Shown here piece after piece: positions 35,844 to 44,688 of a stretch of DNA of 48,368 bases. Numbering within the stretch: position 1 is the stretch's first letter; each line of letters begins with the position of its first letter. Below the pieces are notes generated by a model, which was not told the origin of the DNA, did not search any database, and saw nothing but the letters and a program-made list of their open reading frames with translations. A program made the translations under genes and the position numbers. The DNA comes from Bradyrhizobiaceae bacterium (lineage in GTDB: Bacteria; Bacteroidota; Ignavibacteria; Kapaibacteriales; Kapaibacteriaceae): the NCBI GenBank assembly GCA_024103135.1, contig JAGFIZ010000020.1, positions 1 to 48,368 of the forward strand, in the 5' to 3' direction.

Positions 35844-38291
35844 ATGGACCTGCAAGCTGTTGCTCTGCAAGAACTGAGTCTGCCGGCTGTGCTCGATGCC
35901 GTGAGCACGTTCTGTCTCACCGACATGGGTAAACTGGCCACGCGGCAGCTTACACCGCATACGAGTCTGTCCGAAGCTCAGCATGCTCTTGACCTCGTAG
36001 CCGACGCCATTGGTTTGCTTACCACTGGCGATGGCATTCCGCTAGAACATTTCCCTGACATCCACTCATTGTTGTCACGATCACGAATCGTTGGCAACTT
36101 CCTCACGGCGCCGGAACTGCTCAATGTGCACGAAGCCATGGTGGCGTCGCGGATACTCCGACGGTACCTTGCTTCGCAGGCTGACGCAGCACCATCGCTC
36201 CATGAGCTGTCAACACGACTGATCGACGACAAGGTCATCGAAAAGCACCTTACCGATGCTATCGACGACACGGGACTCGTGCGCGATACGGCTTCTCGCG
36301 AGCTTCTGAGCATACGGCGCGACATCCATTCGCTTGAGCAACGTCTGCGTTCTAGAATCCAACATCTCATGAAGAAGTTTGGTGAGGACGAGTTGCTGCA
36401 GGACGAGTTCGTAACGCAGCGTGAAGGTCGCTTCGTTCTACCGTTACTCGTGCAAAACAAGAATGCCGTAAATGGCATCATCCATGGTGTTAGCCAATCT
36501 GGTCAAACGGTTTTTCTAGAACCGGCAGAAACATTCGAGCTCAACAACGAACTCTCCATCATGCGTGGGAGAGAGCAACGTGAAATCATCAACATCCTGA
36601 CGACGCTTACGGCAGAGATCGGTGGTATTAGCAAACAACTTGATGATGCTGCCCTTGTGTTGGTCGAAGTGGACTGCATACTTGCACGAGCACGATATGC
36701 CCTAGAGTTTGGGGGTGTAAAACCCGTACTGACAGAGCACACTGATGTCGAGCTCGACAAGGTGCGTCACCCCCTTCTGCTGCACCAAGCTCGCCATAAT
36801 TGGGATGTTACAGCATCAACAATACCTTTGGCACAGGCACAGCAAAACGTGGTGCCACTATCAGTGCGCATTGATTCAGTTCATCGTGGGATACTGATAA
36901 GCGGACCCAACGCTGGTGGCAAAACCGTCGCCATGAAGACCATGGGCCTCTCCCTTGCCATGGCCTACGCCGGCATCTTTCCCCTCGGCAGCTGCACGGC
37001 ACCCATTCGTCGGCTCTACACAAGCATTGGTGATCACCAGAGTATTGACGCCAACCTAAGTACGTTTTCGTCGCAGATCATTCGGCTTCGCGACATCCTA
37101 AGTGAGACCGACTCCGAAGCCCTGGTGTTGATTGACGAGATCTGTGCCGGCACCGACCCAGCCGAAGGAGGAGCATTGGCGGCTGGAATACTTGATTCAC
37201 TACTAGAACGCGGCTCGTCGTTTGTCGTAACCACTCACCAGAGCTCACTCAAGCAGTACGCTCTCACTCACGACCGGATAACCAATGCATCGTTGGCGTT
37301 TGACGACGAGAAGATGGTGCCGACGTTTAGATTCTTGTATGGTGTACCTGGCAATTCATACGCCTTTGACCTAGCACGTACCGTTGGTCTGCCGGATATC
37401 GTTATCACTCGTGGCAAACAGTACCTAGGTGATCGGCACGATGAACTTGAGACAAGCATTGCCGTAATGCAGCGGTATCGCGAAGAAGCAGAGAAGCTTA
37501 AACTTGAAGCAGCACGCGAACATGCAACAGTCATAGCCGTCCGCAAGGACTATGAAGAACGTTCCGCAAAGCTTAAGGCGCAGCGTTCGACGTCGATCCA
37601 GGAAGCAAAACAGCAAGCCGCTGAGATCCTTGCCAAGGCCAATGCCTTGATCGAGAATACCATTCGTGAGGTACGCGAACAGCAGAAAGCAGCCAACGAC
37701 ATTAAACGCACATTCGAGCAGGCCAAGACGGAGCTTGTTGCTGGCGATAAGGACGACGCTTCATTGCAAGCTGAACCAGTCTCACCACAGTTTGCAGTCG
37801 ACGATACCGTCCGCATAATCGACACAGCCACCTCGGGTACGATCACCGCCATTGACGAGCGTGGTCATGCCGTTGTCGACGTCCATGGCATCACTATGCG
37901 GGTTGCCTTGGACAAGCTTGAAATCGTGCAACAGGCAAAGGCACCAACGAGCAAGAAACAGGAGCCGAGGACGGGTGCGACACTAGTTACTCGTCCAACG
38001 GACGACTATCATGCTGACCGTGGTACAAAGCCCCCTTCCCAAACAATGCCGGTGTCGCTCACACTTGACCTTCGAGGTCAACGGGCAGAAGAAGCACTAA
38101 AACAGTTGGAACAGTTTGTCGATGCAGCCGTGGTACGTGGTGCTCCGTTTCTGAGCATCATCCATGGCAAGGGCACGGGCGTACTTAGAGAAGTCGTCCA
38201 CCAATTCCTGGAACGACAATCATCCATACGCAGCTTCCGCCTAGGAAGCATTCCTGAAGGGGGCGATGGAATAACCATCGTTGAGTTGTAG
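35844..38291 (+). CDS. mutS2: MutS2 family endonuclease/ATPase
   Basis: An 815-residue MutS2. It lacks the mismatch-recognition domain of MutS; the family is linked to suppression of recombination and to rescue of collided ribosomes. It has a core/lever region (1-330), Walker A GPNAGGKT at about residue 354, Walker B LVLIDEICAGTDPAEGG, a long charged coiled coil (about 530-640), and a C-terminal Smr nuclease domain (LDLRGQRAEEAL and HGKGTGVLREVV, about 735-815). ATG 35844 is preferred to an in-frame TTG at 35832 that overlaps yqeY. An inverted AGGGGGCT octamer lies in the linker before Smr (38029-38036). Confidence 0.95.
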   Translation: MDLQAVALQELSLPAVLDAVSTFCLTDMGKLATRQLTPHTSLSEAQHALDLVADAIGLLTTGDGIPLEHFPDIHSLLSRSRIVGNFLTAPELLNVHEAMVASRILRRYLASQADAAPSLHELSTRLIDDKVIEKHLTDAIDDTGLVRDTASRELLSIRRDIHSLEQRLRSRIQHLMKKFGEDELLQDEFVTQREGRFVLPLLVQNKNAVNGIIHGVSQSGQTVFLEPAETFELNNELSIMRGREQREIINILTTLTAEIGGISKQLDDAALVLVEVDCILARARYALEFGGVKPVLTEHTDVELDKVRHPLLLHQARHNWDVTASTIPLAQAQQNVVPLSVRIDSVHRGILISGPNAGGKTVAMKTMGLSLAMAYAGIFPLGSCTAPIRRLYTSIGDHQSIDANLSTFSSQIIRLRDILSETDSEALVLIDEICAGTDPAEGGALAAGILDSLLERGSSFVVTTHQSSLKQYALTHDRITNASLAFDDEKMVPTFRFLYGVPGNSYAFDLARTVGLPDIVITRGKQYLGDRHDELETSIAVMQRYREEAEKLKLEAAREHATVIAVRKDYEERSAKLKAQRSTSIQEAKQQAAEILAKANALIENTIREVREQQKAANDIKRTFEQAKTELVAGDKDDASLQAEPVSPQFAVDDTVRIIDTATSGTITAIDERGHAVVDVHGITMRVALDKLEIVQQAKAPTSKKQEPRTGATLVTRPTDDYHADRGTKPPSQTMPVSLTLDLRGQRAEEALKQLEQFVDAAVVRGAPFLSIIHGKGTGVLREVVHQFLERQSSIRSFRLGSIPEGGDGITIVEL

Positions 38292-38365
38292 CGTCATGGG
38301 CAGGAGTTACCCTACACTTCTTTTCACGCCTACGAACTAGAGTTAACTACAGAGCCGTAGCTGTA

Positions 38366-38740
38366 CTAGCGCTCGTCAGCAGCGGCAACCAACGCTCGAC
38401 CGATAGCATTCATCTCGGCGTCGGGATAGCGATTGAACTCGTAAGGAAAGCCCCAATAGAACAACTTGTTGTTGCGGAAGACTAGGAAGAACGGTGTCCT
38501 TGAGGTGCCAAGCGCCATGATGTATTCTATTGCAAGAAACTTGTCATTCGGTATCGACATTACGGTAAACTCAAACTCATCATGCGGGACGTCGGATACC
38601 ATCTCTTTAGCTGCTTCTGGAGAGATGCCCATCACCAACTTGTTAGCTTCTCCCTGAGTGAAGATGGAACATGAAACAAGCGTAAATGCTAACATGCCGA
38701 TGCCGAGCAGGCGAACAAAGACCATTGGAATAGTTCTCAT
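38366..38740 (-). CDS. Small lipoprotein, one of a tandem pair
   Basis: A 124-residue lipoprotein (signal peptide with lipobox LVSC). The mature part has a helix with LVMGISPEAAKEMV, then beta strands, ending with FFLVFRNNKLFYWGFP and an acidic/Ala-rich helix. It resembles the upstream lipoprotein gene (shared L-x-x-GI-x-x-x-x-A, L-x-F-x-x-NKL-x-YWG and D-x-EM), suggesting an old duplication. The fold recalls BamE/SmpA-like small lipoproteins, but I cannot name the family. The 74 nt after mutS2 and before its stop show no clear terminator. Confidence 0.7.
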   Translation of the reverse strand: MRTIPMVFVRLLGIGMLAFTLVSCSIFTQGEANKLVMGISPEAAKEMVSDVPHDEFEFTVMSIPNDKFLAIEYIMALGTSRTPFFLVFRNNKLFYWGFPYEFNRYPDAEMNAIGRALVAAADER

Positions 38741-38758
38741 GTTGAATGCGAATTCTGG

Positions 38759-39163
38759 TTAGTTGTTTGGTGTTGTTGCGCGAACCTTCGACGCCAACAA
38801 TCTCATTTCAGGGTCTTCAGACTTTTCATAATCCTGCATCATTCCCCAGTAACGCAGTTTGTTGTCTTGAAACAACAAATACAAGTAGTTAGTGTGGTGT
38901 GTAGTGACTTTAACTTTGCCGTAGTAGCGTTGCTCAGTTGATTTACTTTCACTGGTTTGCAAGTCGTATATGACTACGGTATAAGGTCTGCCGTTGTCTG
39001 AAAAAGAGTTGACTCCCCTGACCTCAGCAGGCAACAAATTCATGGCTTCTTGTTTGTCAATGCCCTTTTGGAGTTTGCGCAGGGTGTGAATGGTAAGGAA
39101 TTCACCTGTGCAACTCGTTACTAGTGCACAGAGTGCAAGTGTTACGATGATCCGATATTGCAT
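38759..39163 (-). CDS. Small lipoprotein, second of the tandem pair
   Basis: A 134-residue lipoprotein with lipobox VTSC. It has LRKLQKGIDKQEAMNLL, a central beta region (YTVVIYDLQTSES), then YLYLLFQDNKLRYWGMM and EDPEMRLLASKVRA. ATG 39163 gives a compact signal peptide; an in-frame start at 39208 would add 15 residues before it. A TATACTTG box lies 3 nt before this ATG, supporting the choice. It is 18 nt upstream of the related gene, so the two are one unit, divergent from the HAD gene. Confidence 0.7.
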   Translation of the reverse strand: MQYRIIVTLALCALVTSCTGEFLTIHTLRKLQKGIDKQEAMNLLPAEVRGVNSFSDNGRPYTVVIYDLQTSESKSTEQRYYGKVKVTTHHTNYLYLLFQDNKLRYWGMMQDYEKSEDPEMRLLASKVRATTPNN

Positions 39164-39166
39164 GTG

Positions 39167-39174
39167 CAAGTATA
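39167..39174 (-). promoter_or_regulatory. -7-like element TATACTTG before the lipoprotein pair
   Basis: TAnnTTTG with one C, 3 nt from ATG 39163 on the minus strand; no good -33 partner is seen. Part of the leaderless pattern described in the findings. Confidence 0.35.
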
Positions 39175-39226
39175 CAAAAGCCGCAGGCATAGACACCATT
39201 GCTTGCATGATTCGTCAACGCAATAG

Positions 39227-39257
39227 TTGACACACCCGACAACACACCCGTATTTTG
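39227..39257 (+). promoter_or_regulatory. Promoter of the HAD hydrolase gene
   Basis: TTGACA (39227-39232) and TATTTTG (39251-39257) are separated by 18 nt. The box ends 4 nt before the ATG at 39262, so transcription should begin at the start codon. The best promoter-like site in the window. Confidence 0.5.
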
Positions 39258-39261
39258 CACG

Positions 39262-39939
39262 ATGATTCGAGCCGTCGTTTTTGACCTAGACAACACCCTC
39301 GTGGATTTCATGGCCATGAAGCGTCAAGCCGTCGACGCTGCCGTTGGTGCAATGATCGATGCCGGGCTTCAACTCACGTTCGATCAGGTCAAAGGACATA
39401 TCGATACGATCTATGCCGAACTTGGCATCGAATATCAGAAGGTGTTCGACAAGCTGCTTGAAGATGTACTTGGACGAGTTGATCCACGAATCATCTCGGC
39501 TGGTATCATCGCCTACCGAAGGGCAAGAGAAGCTGCCTTGAAGCCCTATCCGCACGTTACGGCAACCTTGATGCAGTTGAACAGGAGGGGGCTACGGTTG
39601 GGCATTCTTAGCGATGCTCCCACGCGTGAAGCATGGTTGCGACTATGCTTTATCAACTACCATCACTTCTTTGACGAAGTGGTGACCTTTGATGATACCG
39701 GGAAGCGTAAGCCAGATCCAGCACCGTTTAAACTTGCTCTTGATCGCCTCGGCGTGAAACCCGAAGAAGCCATCATGGTTGGAGATTGGGCCGAGCGCGA
39801 TATGGTTGGTGCAAAGAATGTTGGTATGCTGACGGCGTTTGCGAGGTATGGCGACTCATTTGGCAACCAGATTACTGACGGCGTAGACTTCATTCTGGAA
39901 GACATTAAAGACCTGTTGGACATCGTGGCCAACAACTAA
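39262..39939 (+). CDS. HAD family hydrolase (phosphatase-like)
   Basis: A 225-residue haloacid-dehalogenase superfamily enzyme, probably a small-molecule phosphatase. The nucleophile motif is VVFDLDNTLVD near the N-terminus, motif II is LGILSDAP, the Lys is in DTGKRKPDPAPF and motif IV is GDWAERDMVGAK. The helical cap between motifs I and II (about 15-85) is the C1 type seen in phosphoglycolate phosphatase relatives. Substrate unknown. An AGGGGGCT octamer is in the coding strand at 39586-39593. It precedes def by 51 nt. Confidence 0.9.
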   Translation: MIRAVVFDLDNTLVDFMAMKRQAVDAAVGAMIDAGLQLTFDQVKGHIDTIYAELGIEYQKVFDKLLEDVLGRVDPRIISAGIIAYRRAREAALKPYPHVTATLMQLNRRGLRLGILSDAPTREAWLRLCFINYHHFFDEVVTFDDTGKRKPDPAPFKLALDRLGVKPEEAIMVGDWAERDMVGAKNVGMLTAFARYGDSFGNQITDGVDFILEDIKDLLDIVANN

Positions 39940-39990
39940 GCGCCATTGCAACACACGGTAGAAAGACTTGTAGAATCACCACCATTGCCC

Positions 39991-40536
39991 ATGCTCAGCA
40001 TCTACACATACAACCACCCAATCCTAAAGCAGAAGACGCAAGAAGTCAACGAGGTCACGCCAGCAGTAAAGGCGTTGATCGATGAGATGTTCGTAACAAT
40101 GCATCACGCAAACGGTATTGGACTAGCCGCCAATCAGGTTGGCCAAGGGTTGTCGATTACCGTCATTGACATCAGTGATGCAGAAGAAGAAAACGATGCT
40201 GGTGGACCCATTGTCTTGATCAACCCCGTCATCCAAGCATTCTCTGATGAGGAAGAAGAGTTTGAAGAAGGATGTCTTTCACTACCAGAGTTTCGGGATG
40301 TTGTGGTGCGTCCGGAAGCCATACAGGTACGGTACCTTGACGTGGACATGAAGGAGCATGTTCGCGAAGCAGATGGTTTGCTAGCCCGAGTCATTCAACA
40401 CGAGGTTGATCACCTTAACGGCGTGTACTTTTTCGAACGCCTCTCCCCCGTCCGCAGAGTTCTCGCACAAGGCAAACTCAAGCGCATCGCTAAAGGCGAC
40501 TTCGACGTTCCGTACGAAACAACGGGTCAGCCCTAG
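39991..40536 (+). CDS. def: Peptide deformylase
   Basis: A 181-residue iron-type deformylase that removes the formyl group from new proteins. The three motifs are intact: GIGLAANQVG, EGCLSLPE and QHEVDHLNG, containing the metal ligands Cys and two His. An acidic insertion (AEEENDAGG) lies between motifs 1 and 2. ATG 39991 matches family N-termini (LSIYTYNHPILKQ); an in-frame TTG at 39946 would add 15 residues. The partner fmt is not adjacent. Confidence 0.95.
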   Translation: MLSIYTYNHPILKQKTQEVNEVTPAVKALIDEMFVTMHHANGIGLAANQVGQGLSITVIDISDAEEENDAGGPIVLINPVIQAFSDEEEEFEEGCLSLPEFRDVVVRPEAIQVRYLDVDMKEHVREADGLLARVIQHEVDHLNGVYFFERLSPVRRVLAQGKLKRIAKGDFDVPYETTGQP

Positions 40537-40576
40537 AAAGCACCAACACAACCTTTCTCACATCGAACAACGTGAT

Positions 40577-40606
40577 CGTTTACTAGGCGTATGCCATTGG
40601 TAAACG
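40577..40606. repeat. Dyad element CGTTTAC-N16-GTAAACG in the def-aldehyde dehydrogenase gap
   Basis: Perfect 7-bp arms (40577-40583, 40600-40606) enclose 16 nt that contain a smaller GGC-GTAT-GCC dyad, so the RNA could fold into a long hairpin, or the DNA could be an operator. It is followed at once by AGGAGGT (40611-40617). The rest of the 201-nt gap holds only the small reading frame listed next. Confidence 0.5.
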
Positions 40607-40620
40607 GTCCAGGAGGTAAT

Positions 40621-40719
40621 TTGCACCCGCCTCACGGAGTATGGTTAGTCAGTGATCGACAAGGTCCTTCACAGTGTTGTAAATGTATCCGTTTGGCTTT
40701 GCAGATAGACTTTGTTTAA
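40621..40719 (+). CDS. Possible 32-residue small protein
   Basis: A TTG codon 4 nt after a full AGGAGG ribosome binding site (40611-40616) opens a 32-codon frame ending TAA at 40719. The peptide has three clustered cysteines (SQCCKC) and a hydrophobic end (LALQIDFV). The site strength equals that of raiA. No family is recognised, and the start codon is weak. It may be a leader peptide for the aldehyde dehydrogenase gene, whose ATG is 19 nt further on, or chance. Confidence 0.25.
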   Translation: MHPPHGVWLVSDRQGPSQCCKCIRLALQIDFV

Positions 40720-40737
40720 TGCCACCATCAAGTACCA

Positions 40738-42207
40738 ATGATTGCATACAACTACATCAACGGACAATGGACTCCATCGGCGAGTGGGGCCACCTTTGAC
40801 AATGTAAATCCAGCCAATACCAACGATGTAATCGGAAGCTTTCCACTGTCCGACGCATCCGACGTAGCAAAGGCCGTAGACGCAGCCTCGCAAGCATTCA
40901 AGACGTGGAAACTGATACCCGCTCCGAAGCGTGGAGAAATGCTCCGCAAGGCTGGAGACATCTTTACCAGACGAATTGACGAGTTAGCACAGGTGATGAC
41001 CCGTGAGATGGGTAAGACACTTGTCGAGACGCGGGGCGACATCCAGGAAGCCATCGACACTGCCTACTACGCAGCCACGGAAACCCGTCGGCTCTTTGGC
41101 TACACCGCCCCAAGCGAGATTGCCAACAAGATGAACATGAGCTGGCGCATGCCCATCGGCGTCTGCGGCATCATTACTGCATGGAACTTCCCTATTGCCG
41201 TGCCATCATGGAAGATCCTGCCTGCCCTGGCTTGTGGCAACACTGTGGTGATCAAGCCCAGTGATGATGCACCGCATAGCATGAACATCTTTGCCGAGAT
41301 ACTTGAAGAAGCTGGTATTCCAGCAGGCGTCTTCAACGTCGTCCACGGTCGGTCAGAAGCAGGAAGTGCCCTGGTTGAGCATCCGAACGTAGCACTGATT
41401 GGCTTTACAGGAAGCACGCAGACAGGGACGGCGATTGCTGGACGGTGTGGCATCTTGAACAAGAAGGTGTCGCTGGAAATGGGTGGCAAGAATGCCCAGA
41501 TCGTGATGGACGATGCAGATCTCGAGCTGGCCATCGACGGTGTGCTGTGGGGTGCGTTTGGAACAACCGGGCAGCGCTGTACCGCTACAAGCAGGCTTAT
41601 CCTTCATCGTGCAATTCACGACCAGTTTATCGAACGGTTGTCGGCTCGCGCAGCACAACTCGTGCTTGGTGACGGGACAAAGGCAGGAACACAGGTAGGT
41701 CCGCTCATTAACCAACGTCAACTCGAGAAGGTTCTCTCCTACATCGAGATCGGTAAGTCCGAAGCCACGTGCATCCTTGGTGGCGAGCGCGATACAACCG
41801 GTGAAAATGCCAATGGCTTCTTTGTAAAGCCCACCATTTTCACTGGAGTACAACCATCACACAGGATTTTCAAGGAAGAGATCTTTGGTCCAGTACTGTC
41901 CGTAAGCACCGTTGATTCACTTGAGCAGGGCATTGCCTATGCCAATGACTGTGCCTATGGTCTATCCAGCTCGCTCTACACTCGCGACGTGAATGGAGCA
42001 TTTCAGGCAATACGGGATATCGAAGCAGGAATCACCTACATCAATGCTCCGACCATCGGCGCTGAGGCTCACATGCCGTTTGGCGGGATAAAGGGAACGG
42101 GTAACGGACATCGTGAAGGTGGCTGGACAGCCTTCGACATCTTTACTGAGTGGAAGACTGTGTACGTCGACTACAGTGGCAAGCTGCAGCGCGCACAGAT
42201 CGACTGA
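40738..42207 (+). CDS. NAD(P)-dependent aldehyde dehydrogenase
   Basis: A 489-residue ALDH superfamily enzyme oxidising an aldehyde to the acid. Cofactor and catalytic motifs: WNFPIAVPSWKILPAL, GFTGSTQTG, the general-base Glu in SLEMGGKNA and the catalytic Cys in GTTGQRCTATSR. The C-terminal part (GAEAHMPFGGIKGTGNGHRE) resembles archaeal and Thermus-type glyceraldehyde or semialdehyde dehydrogenases, but the substrate cannot be fixed. It stands alone after a 201-nt upstream region with a dyad and strong ribosome binding site. Confidence 0.9.
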   Translation: MIAYNYINGQWTPSASGATFDNVNPANTNDVIGSFPLSDASDVAKAVDAASQAFKTWKLIPAPKRGEMLRKAGDIFTRRIDELAQVMTREMGKTLVETRGDIQEAIDTAYYAATETRRLFGYTAPSEIANKMNMSWRMPIGVCGIITAWNFPIAVPSWKILPALACGNTVVIKPSDDAPHSMNIFAEILEEAGIPAGVFNVVHGRSEAGSALVEHPNVALIGFTGSTQTGTAIAGRCGILNKKVSLEMGGKNAQIVMDDADLELAIDGVLWGAFGTTGQRCTATSRLILHRAIHDQFIERLSARAAQLVLGDGTKAGTQVGPLINQRQLEKVLSYIEIGKSEATCILGGERDTTGENANGFFVKPTIFTGVQPSHRIFKEEIFGPVLSVSTVDSLEQGIAYANDCAYGLSSSLYTRDVNGAFQAIRDIEAGITYINAPTIGAEAHMPFGGIKGTGNGHREGGWTAFDIFTEWKTVYVDYSGKLQRAQID

Positions 42208-42265
42208 TCAACAACCGAGAATTAGCCATTTCGTGATAGATTGAACGTTCACTTTTGGAGGGAAT

Positions 42266-43201
42266 ATGCGTCACTTGTTAGCAATGTGTTTTCTGGCTTG
42301 CAGCGTAGCTGCCTATAGCCAGGGCACCGAGGATGTACTTCGACCCAACGGCAGGCCCGATGGCGGTGATCACCATCGACATGCCAAGCATCCCGTCGTG
42401 CTAGGGCTCGAGGCAGGCCTCAACGTCAATTTCTATGGTCAGAGCATCACACGCGAAACAGCCATCGAAAACAGCATCGAAGATGTTGTAAAAGGTGGAA
42501 CTGGCTTTTCACCTATGGTTGGGTTGTTCGTTGATGTTCCACTCTCCAGTCGTATTGGCATTCAGTTTCGCGCAGCCTACGATGCCAAGAAGGCCGGTGC
42601 AACGAAGAGCGATGGTATTGTTGAAGCCGATCTTGTACCTGCTGAAGGTGGGACCGTGGATGGTGGCTCGCAATACTACGTTGATGCAACCACTGAATCG
42701 GAGTTTTCCGTCAGCATGAGTGCCGCAACCATTGGCATCCTTGGTAGGTTCGACATCACGAAGGAACTCTTTCTGACGTTTGGTCCAGTCATCAATCTGG
42801 CATTCGGCGACGTAACAAGAACAGACCGGTTGGCTGTTCTTGCACCTGATTCAATCTACATCAAGGCTGACTACGCTGGAAACTCCGGACAGTTCAAAGA
42901 GATTGAGCGGAGTTCTTCACTATCACAAGCCATGATCCCACAGCAAGCACCCTCGCAGGCCAGCACGTTCTCTACGACGCGTGTAGGACTGGAGCTTGGC
43001 CTTGGCTACAGGTTTGATATTACCAAGAACATCTACCTTGCACCAAACCTCCGATATCAGTACTACGTAACGCCGTTCACCGATGAGTATAGCGCTTTTG
43101 ACTATAGCAGGATTTACTCTGTCGGACCAGTCCCGATGACCTTTGGTAAAGCCACGCTTAATACGTTGGCTCTAGTTGTTCAACTTGGTTTTTCATTGTA
43201 A
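42266..43201 (+). CDS. Outer-membrane beta-barrel protein
   Basis: A 311-residue exported protein: signal peptide (LLAMCFLACSVAAYSQ), a His/Asp-rich linker (GGDHHRHAKH) that may bind metal, then beta-strand-rich sequence with repeated amphipathic strands (VVLGLEAGLNVNFYG, VGLELGLGYRFDI, LRYQYYVTPF) and a final strand ending in Leu (LALVVQLGFSL). Porin-like barrel; function unknown. GGAGGG lies 5 nt before the ATG. Its TAA overlaps an AGGGGGCT octamer, and the OmpA-type gene starts 12 nt later, so the two are probably coexpressed. Confidence 0.78.
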   Translation: MRHLLAMCFLACSVAAYSQGTEDVLRPNGRPDGGDHHRHAKHPVVLGLEAGLNVNFYGQSITRETAIENSIEDVVKGGTGFSPMVGLFVDVPLSSRIGIQFRAAYDAKKAGATKSDGIVEADLVPAEGGTVDGGSQYYVDATTESEFSVSMSAATIGILGRFDITKELFLTFGPVINLAFGDVTRTDRLAVLAPDSIYIKADYAGNSGQFKEIERSSSLSQAMIPQQAPSQASTFSTTRVGLELGLGYRFDITKNIYLAPNLRYQYYVTPFTDEYSAFDYSRIYSVGPVPMTFGKATLNTLALVVQLGFSL

Positions 43202-43208
43202 GGGGGCT
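43201..43208 (+). repeat. AGGGGGCT octamer serving as ribosome binding site of the OmpA-type gene
   Basis: An exact octamer copy whose AGGGGG ends 7 nt before ATG 43214. It shares its first base with the preceding TAA stop. Same arrangement as at the pyrG junction. Confidence 0.6.
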
Positions 43209-43213
43209 TGACA

Positions 43214-44665
43214 ATGCGCTTTGTAACAATACTACTTCTGTGTACCGCGCTCGTGGCTCAAGCCCAGGACGTGCAGATTACTCCGCTTGATGGAAACTCA
43301 TCGGCAGATGATTTTGCACCAAGCCCAACCAGACATGGTCGTGTGCTCGTGATAAGCTCCGAGCGTGACGGCCAGCAACAGATTTACTCCATGGAACGAT
43401 CCAGCAATGGCTGGCAATCACCAAGCAGCGTTGGCGGTGACGTCAATGATGCTACGCACGCTGGTGCTGCTTCGCTTTTGCCTGATGGACAGACCATGTA
43501 CTTCAGTGCATTTGAGCATGATGCAGGTGGGAATGGACGCACCGACATCTACATGGCCAAGCGAGAACGCAATGGCTGGGGCAGCGTCCAGAATCTTGGC
43601 GGCACGGTGAACTCTTCGGCCTATGATGCTCAGCCTGCTATAAGCCCAGATGGACGCACCTTGATTTTTGCGTCCGACAGGCCAGGGGGCGACGGAGGTA
43701 CCGACCTCTACATCTCGGAATGGGTCGGCAATGCATGGTCAGTAGCACGTCCGCTCAAAGGTGTCAATAGTGCCAGCAACGAGATGAGTCCTGTAATCAA
43801 TGCCGATGGCAAGTCGATTACCTTCTCAAGCAACAGACCCGGTGGTAGCGGTGGATTTGACATCTATGTTGGCCGTCTAGAAAACGGCACCGTAACGAAT
43901 ATCAAGAATGCTGGTAGTCCGATCAATACGTCGGCTGACGAGATGTTCTACTACTCTGCCCCTAATAGCAATCAAGCATTCTTCTCGCGTACTACGGCTA
44001 GTGGCGATTTCGACAACTTCAGTGTTGTCCCCAATCCCTTCCCTGGTGACCCGGTTACCCTTGTTGAGGGTGTTGTTTCAAATGCCGTTACTAACGAGCC
44101 TGTAGCTGCCGACATTATCATTACCGACCTTACGACGCAGAAAGTCGTTAGCAACTTGCGAAGCGATGCAGCAACGGGTCAGTACTACGCTACATTGTCT
44201 GCAGGACGTGTCTATTCATTAACCGCAAAAGCTCCTGGCTACCTCTTCCACTCGGAACGCTATGAAGTACCACCAGGCAGCAAGGGTCAGACGATTACCA
44301 AGGACATTGCACTGTCGCCATTGAACGGTGCTGGTGGACGCTTGCTGGTCTTCTTTGACTACGACAAGAGCGAACTCAAGAGCGAGAGCTATCCGGAATT
44401 GGAACGTGTAATTGAGCTCATGCGCAACAACCCCGGTATTCGCATGCGGTTTGAAGGACATACCGATGACCAAGGCGAGGATGCCTACAACCAATCCTTG
44501 AGTGAGCGCAGAACAAAGTCAGTCGTAGACTACATCTCCAGCGGCGGCATTGATGCAAGCCGTCTGGAGAGTGCTGGATTTGGTGAGTCGCGTCCTCTGA
44601 TGAAGGGTACGACGGAAGAAGCACGAGCCATGAACCGTCGCGTAGAAATGAAGGTCGTGAAGTAG
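43214..44665 (+). CDS. PorE-like outer-membrane protein: PD40 propeller, carboxypeptidase-regulatory-like domain, OmpA domain
   Basis: A 483-residue envelope protein. A signal peptide (RFVTILLLCTALVAQAQ) leads into a WD40/PD40 beta-propeller (about 20-270; repeats such as AQPAISPDGRTLIFASDRPG and SPVINADGKSITFSSNRPG), a carboxypeptidase-regulatory-like beta domain (about 280-360) and a C-terminal OmpA peptidoglycan-binding domain (FEGHTDDQGEDAYN, RLESAGFGESRP). This order is that of the T9SS component PorE, minus its TPR region. Given the T9SS cargo in this window, a role in anchoring the T9SS to peptidoglycan is plausible but inferred. ATG 43214 is set by its AGGGGG site; a TTG two codons earlier is less likely. 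Confidence 0.88.
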   Translation: MRFVTILLLCTALVAQAQDVQITPLDGNSSADDFAPSPTRHGRVLVISSERDGQQQIYSMERSSNGWQSPSSVGGDVNDATHAGAASLLPDGQTMYFSAFEHDAGGNGRTDIYMAKRERNGWGSVQNLGGTVNSSAYDAQPAISPDGRTLIFASDRPGGDGGTDLYISEWVGNAWSVARPLKGVNSASNEMSPVINADGKSITFSSNRPGGSGGFDIYVGRLENGTVTNIKNAGSPINTSADEMFYYSAPNSNQAFFSRTTASGDFDNFSVVPNPFPGDPVTLVEGVVSNAVTNEPVAADIIITDLTTQKVVSNLRSDAATGQYYATLSAGRVYSLTAKAPGYLFHSERYEVPPGSKGQTITKDIALSPLNGAGGRLLVFFDYDKSELKSESYPELERVIELMRNNPGIRMRFEGHTDDQGEDAYNQSLSERRTKSVVDYISSGGIDASRLESAGFGESRPLMKGTTEEARAMNRRVEMKVVK

Positions 44666-44688
44666 CCTCTTAGTAAGAAGCAAGTGAT

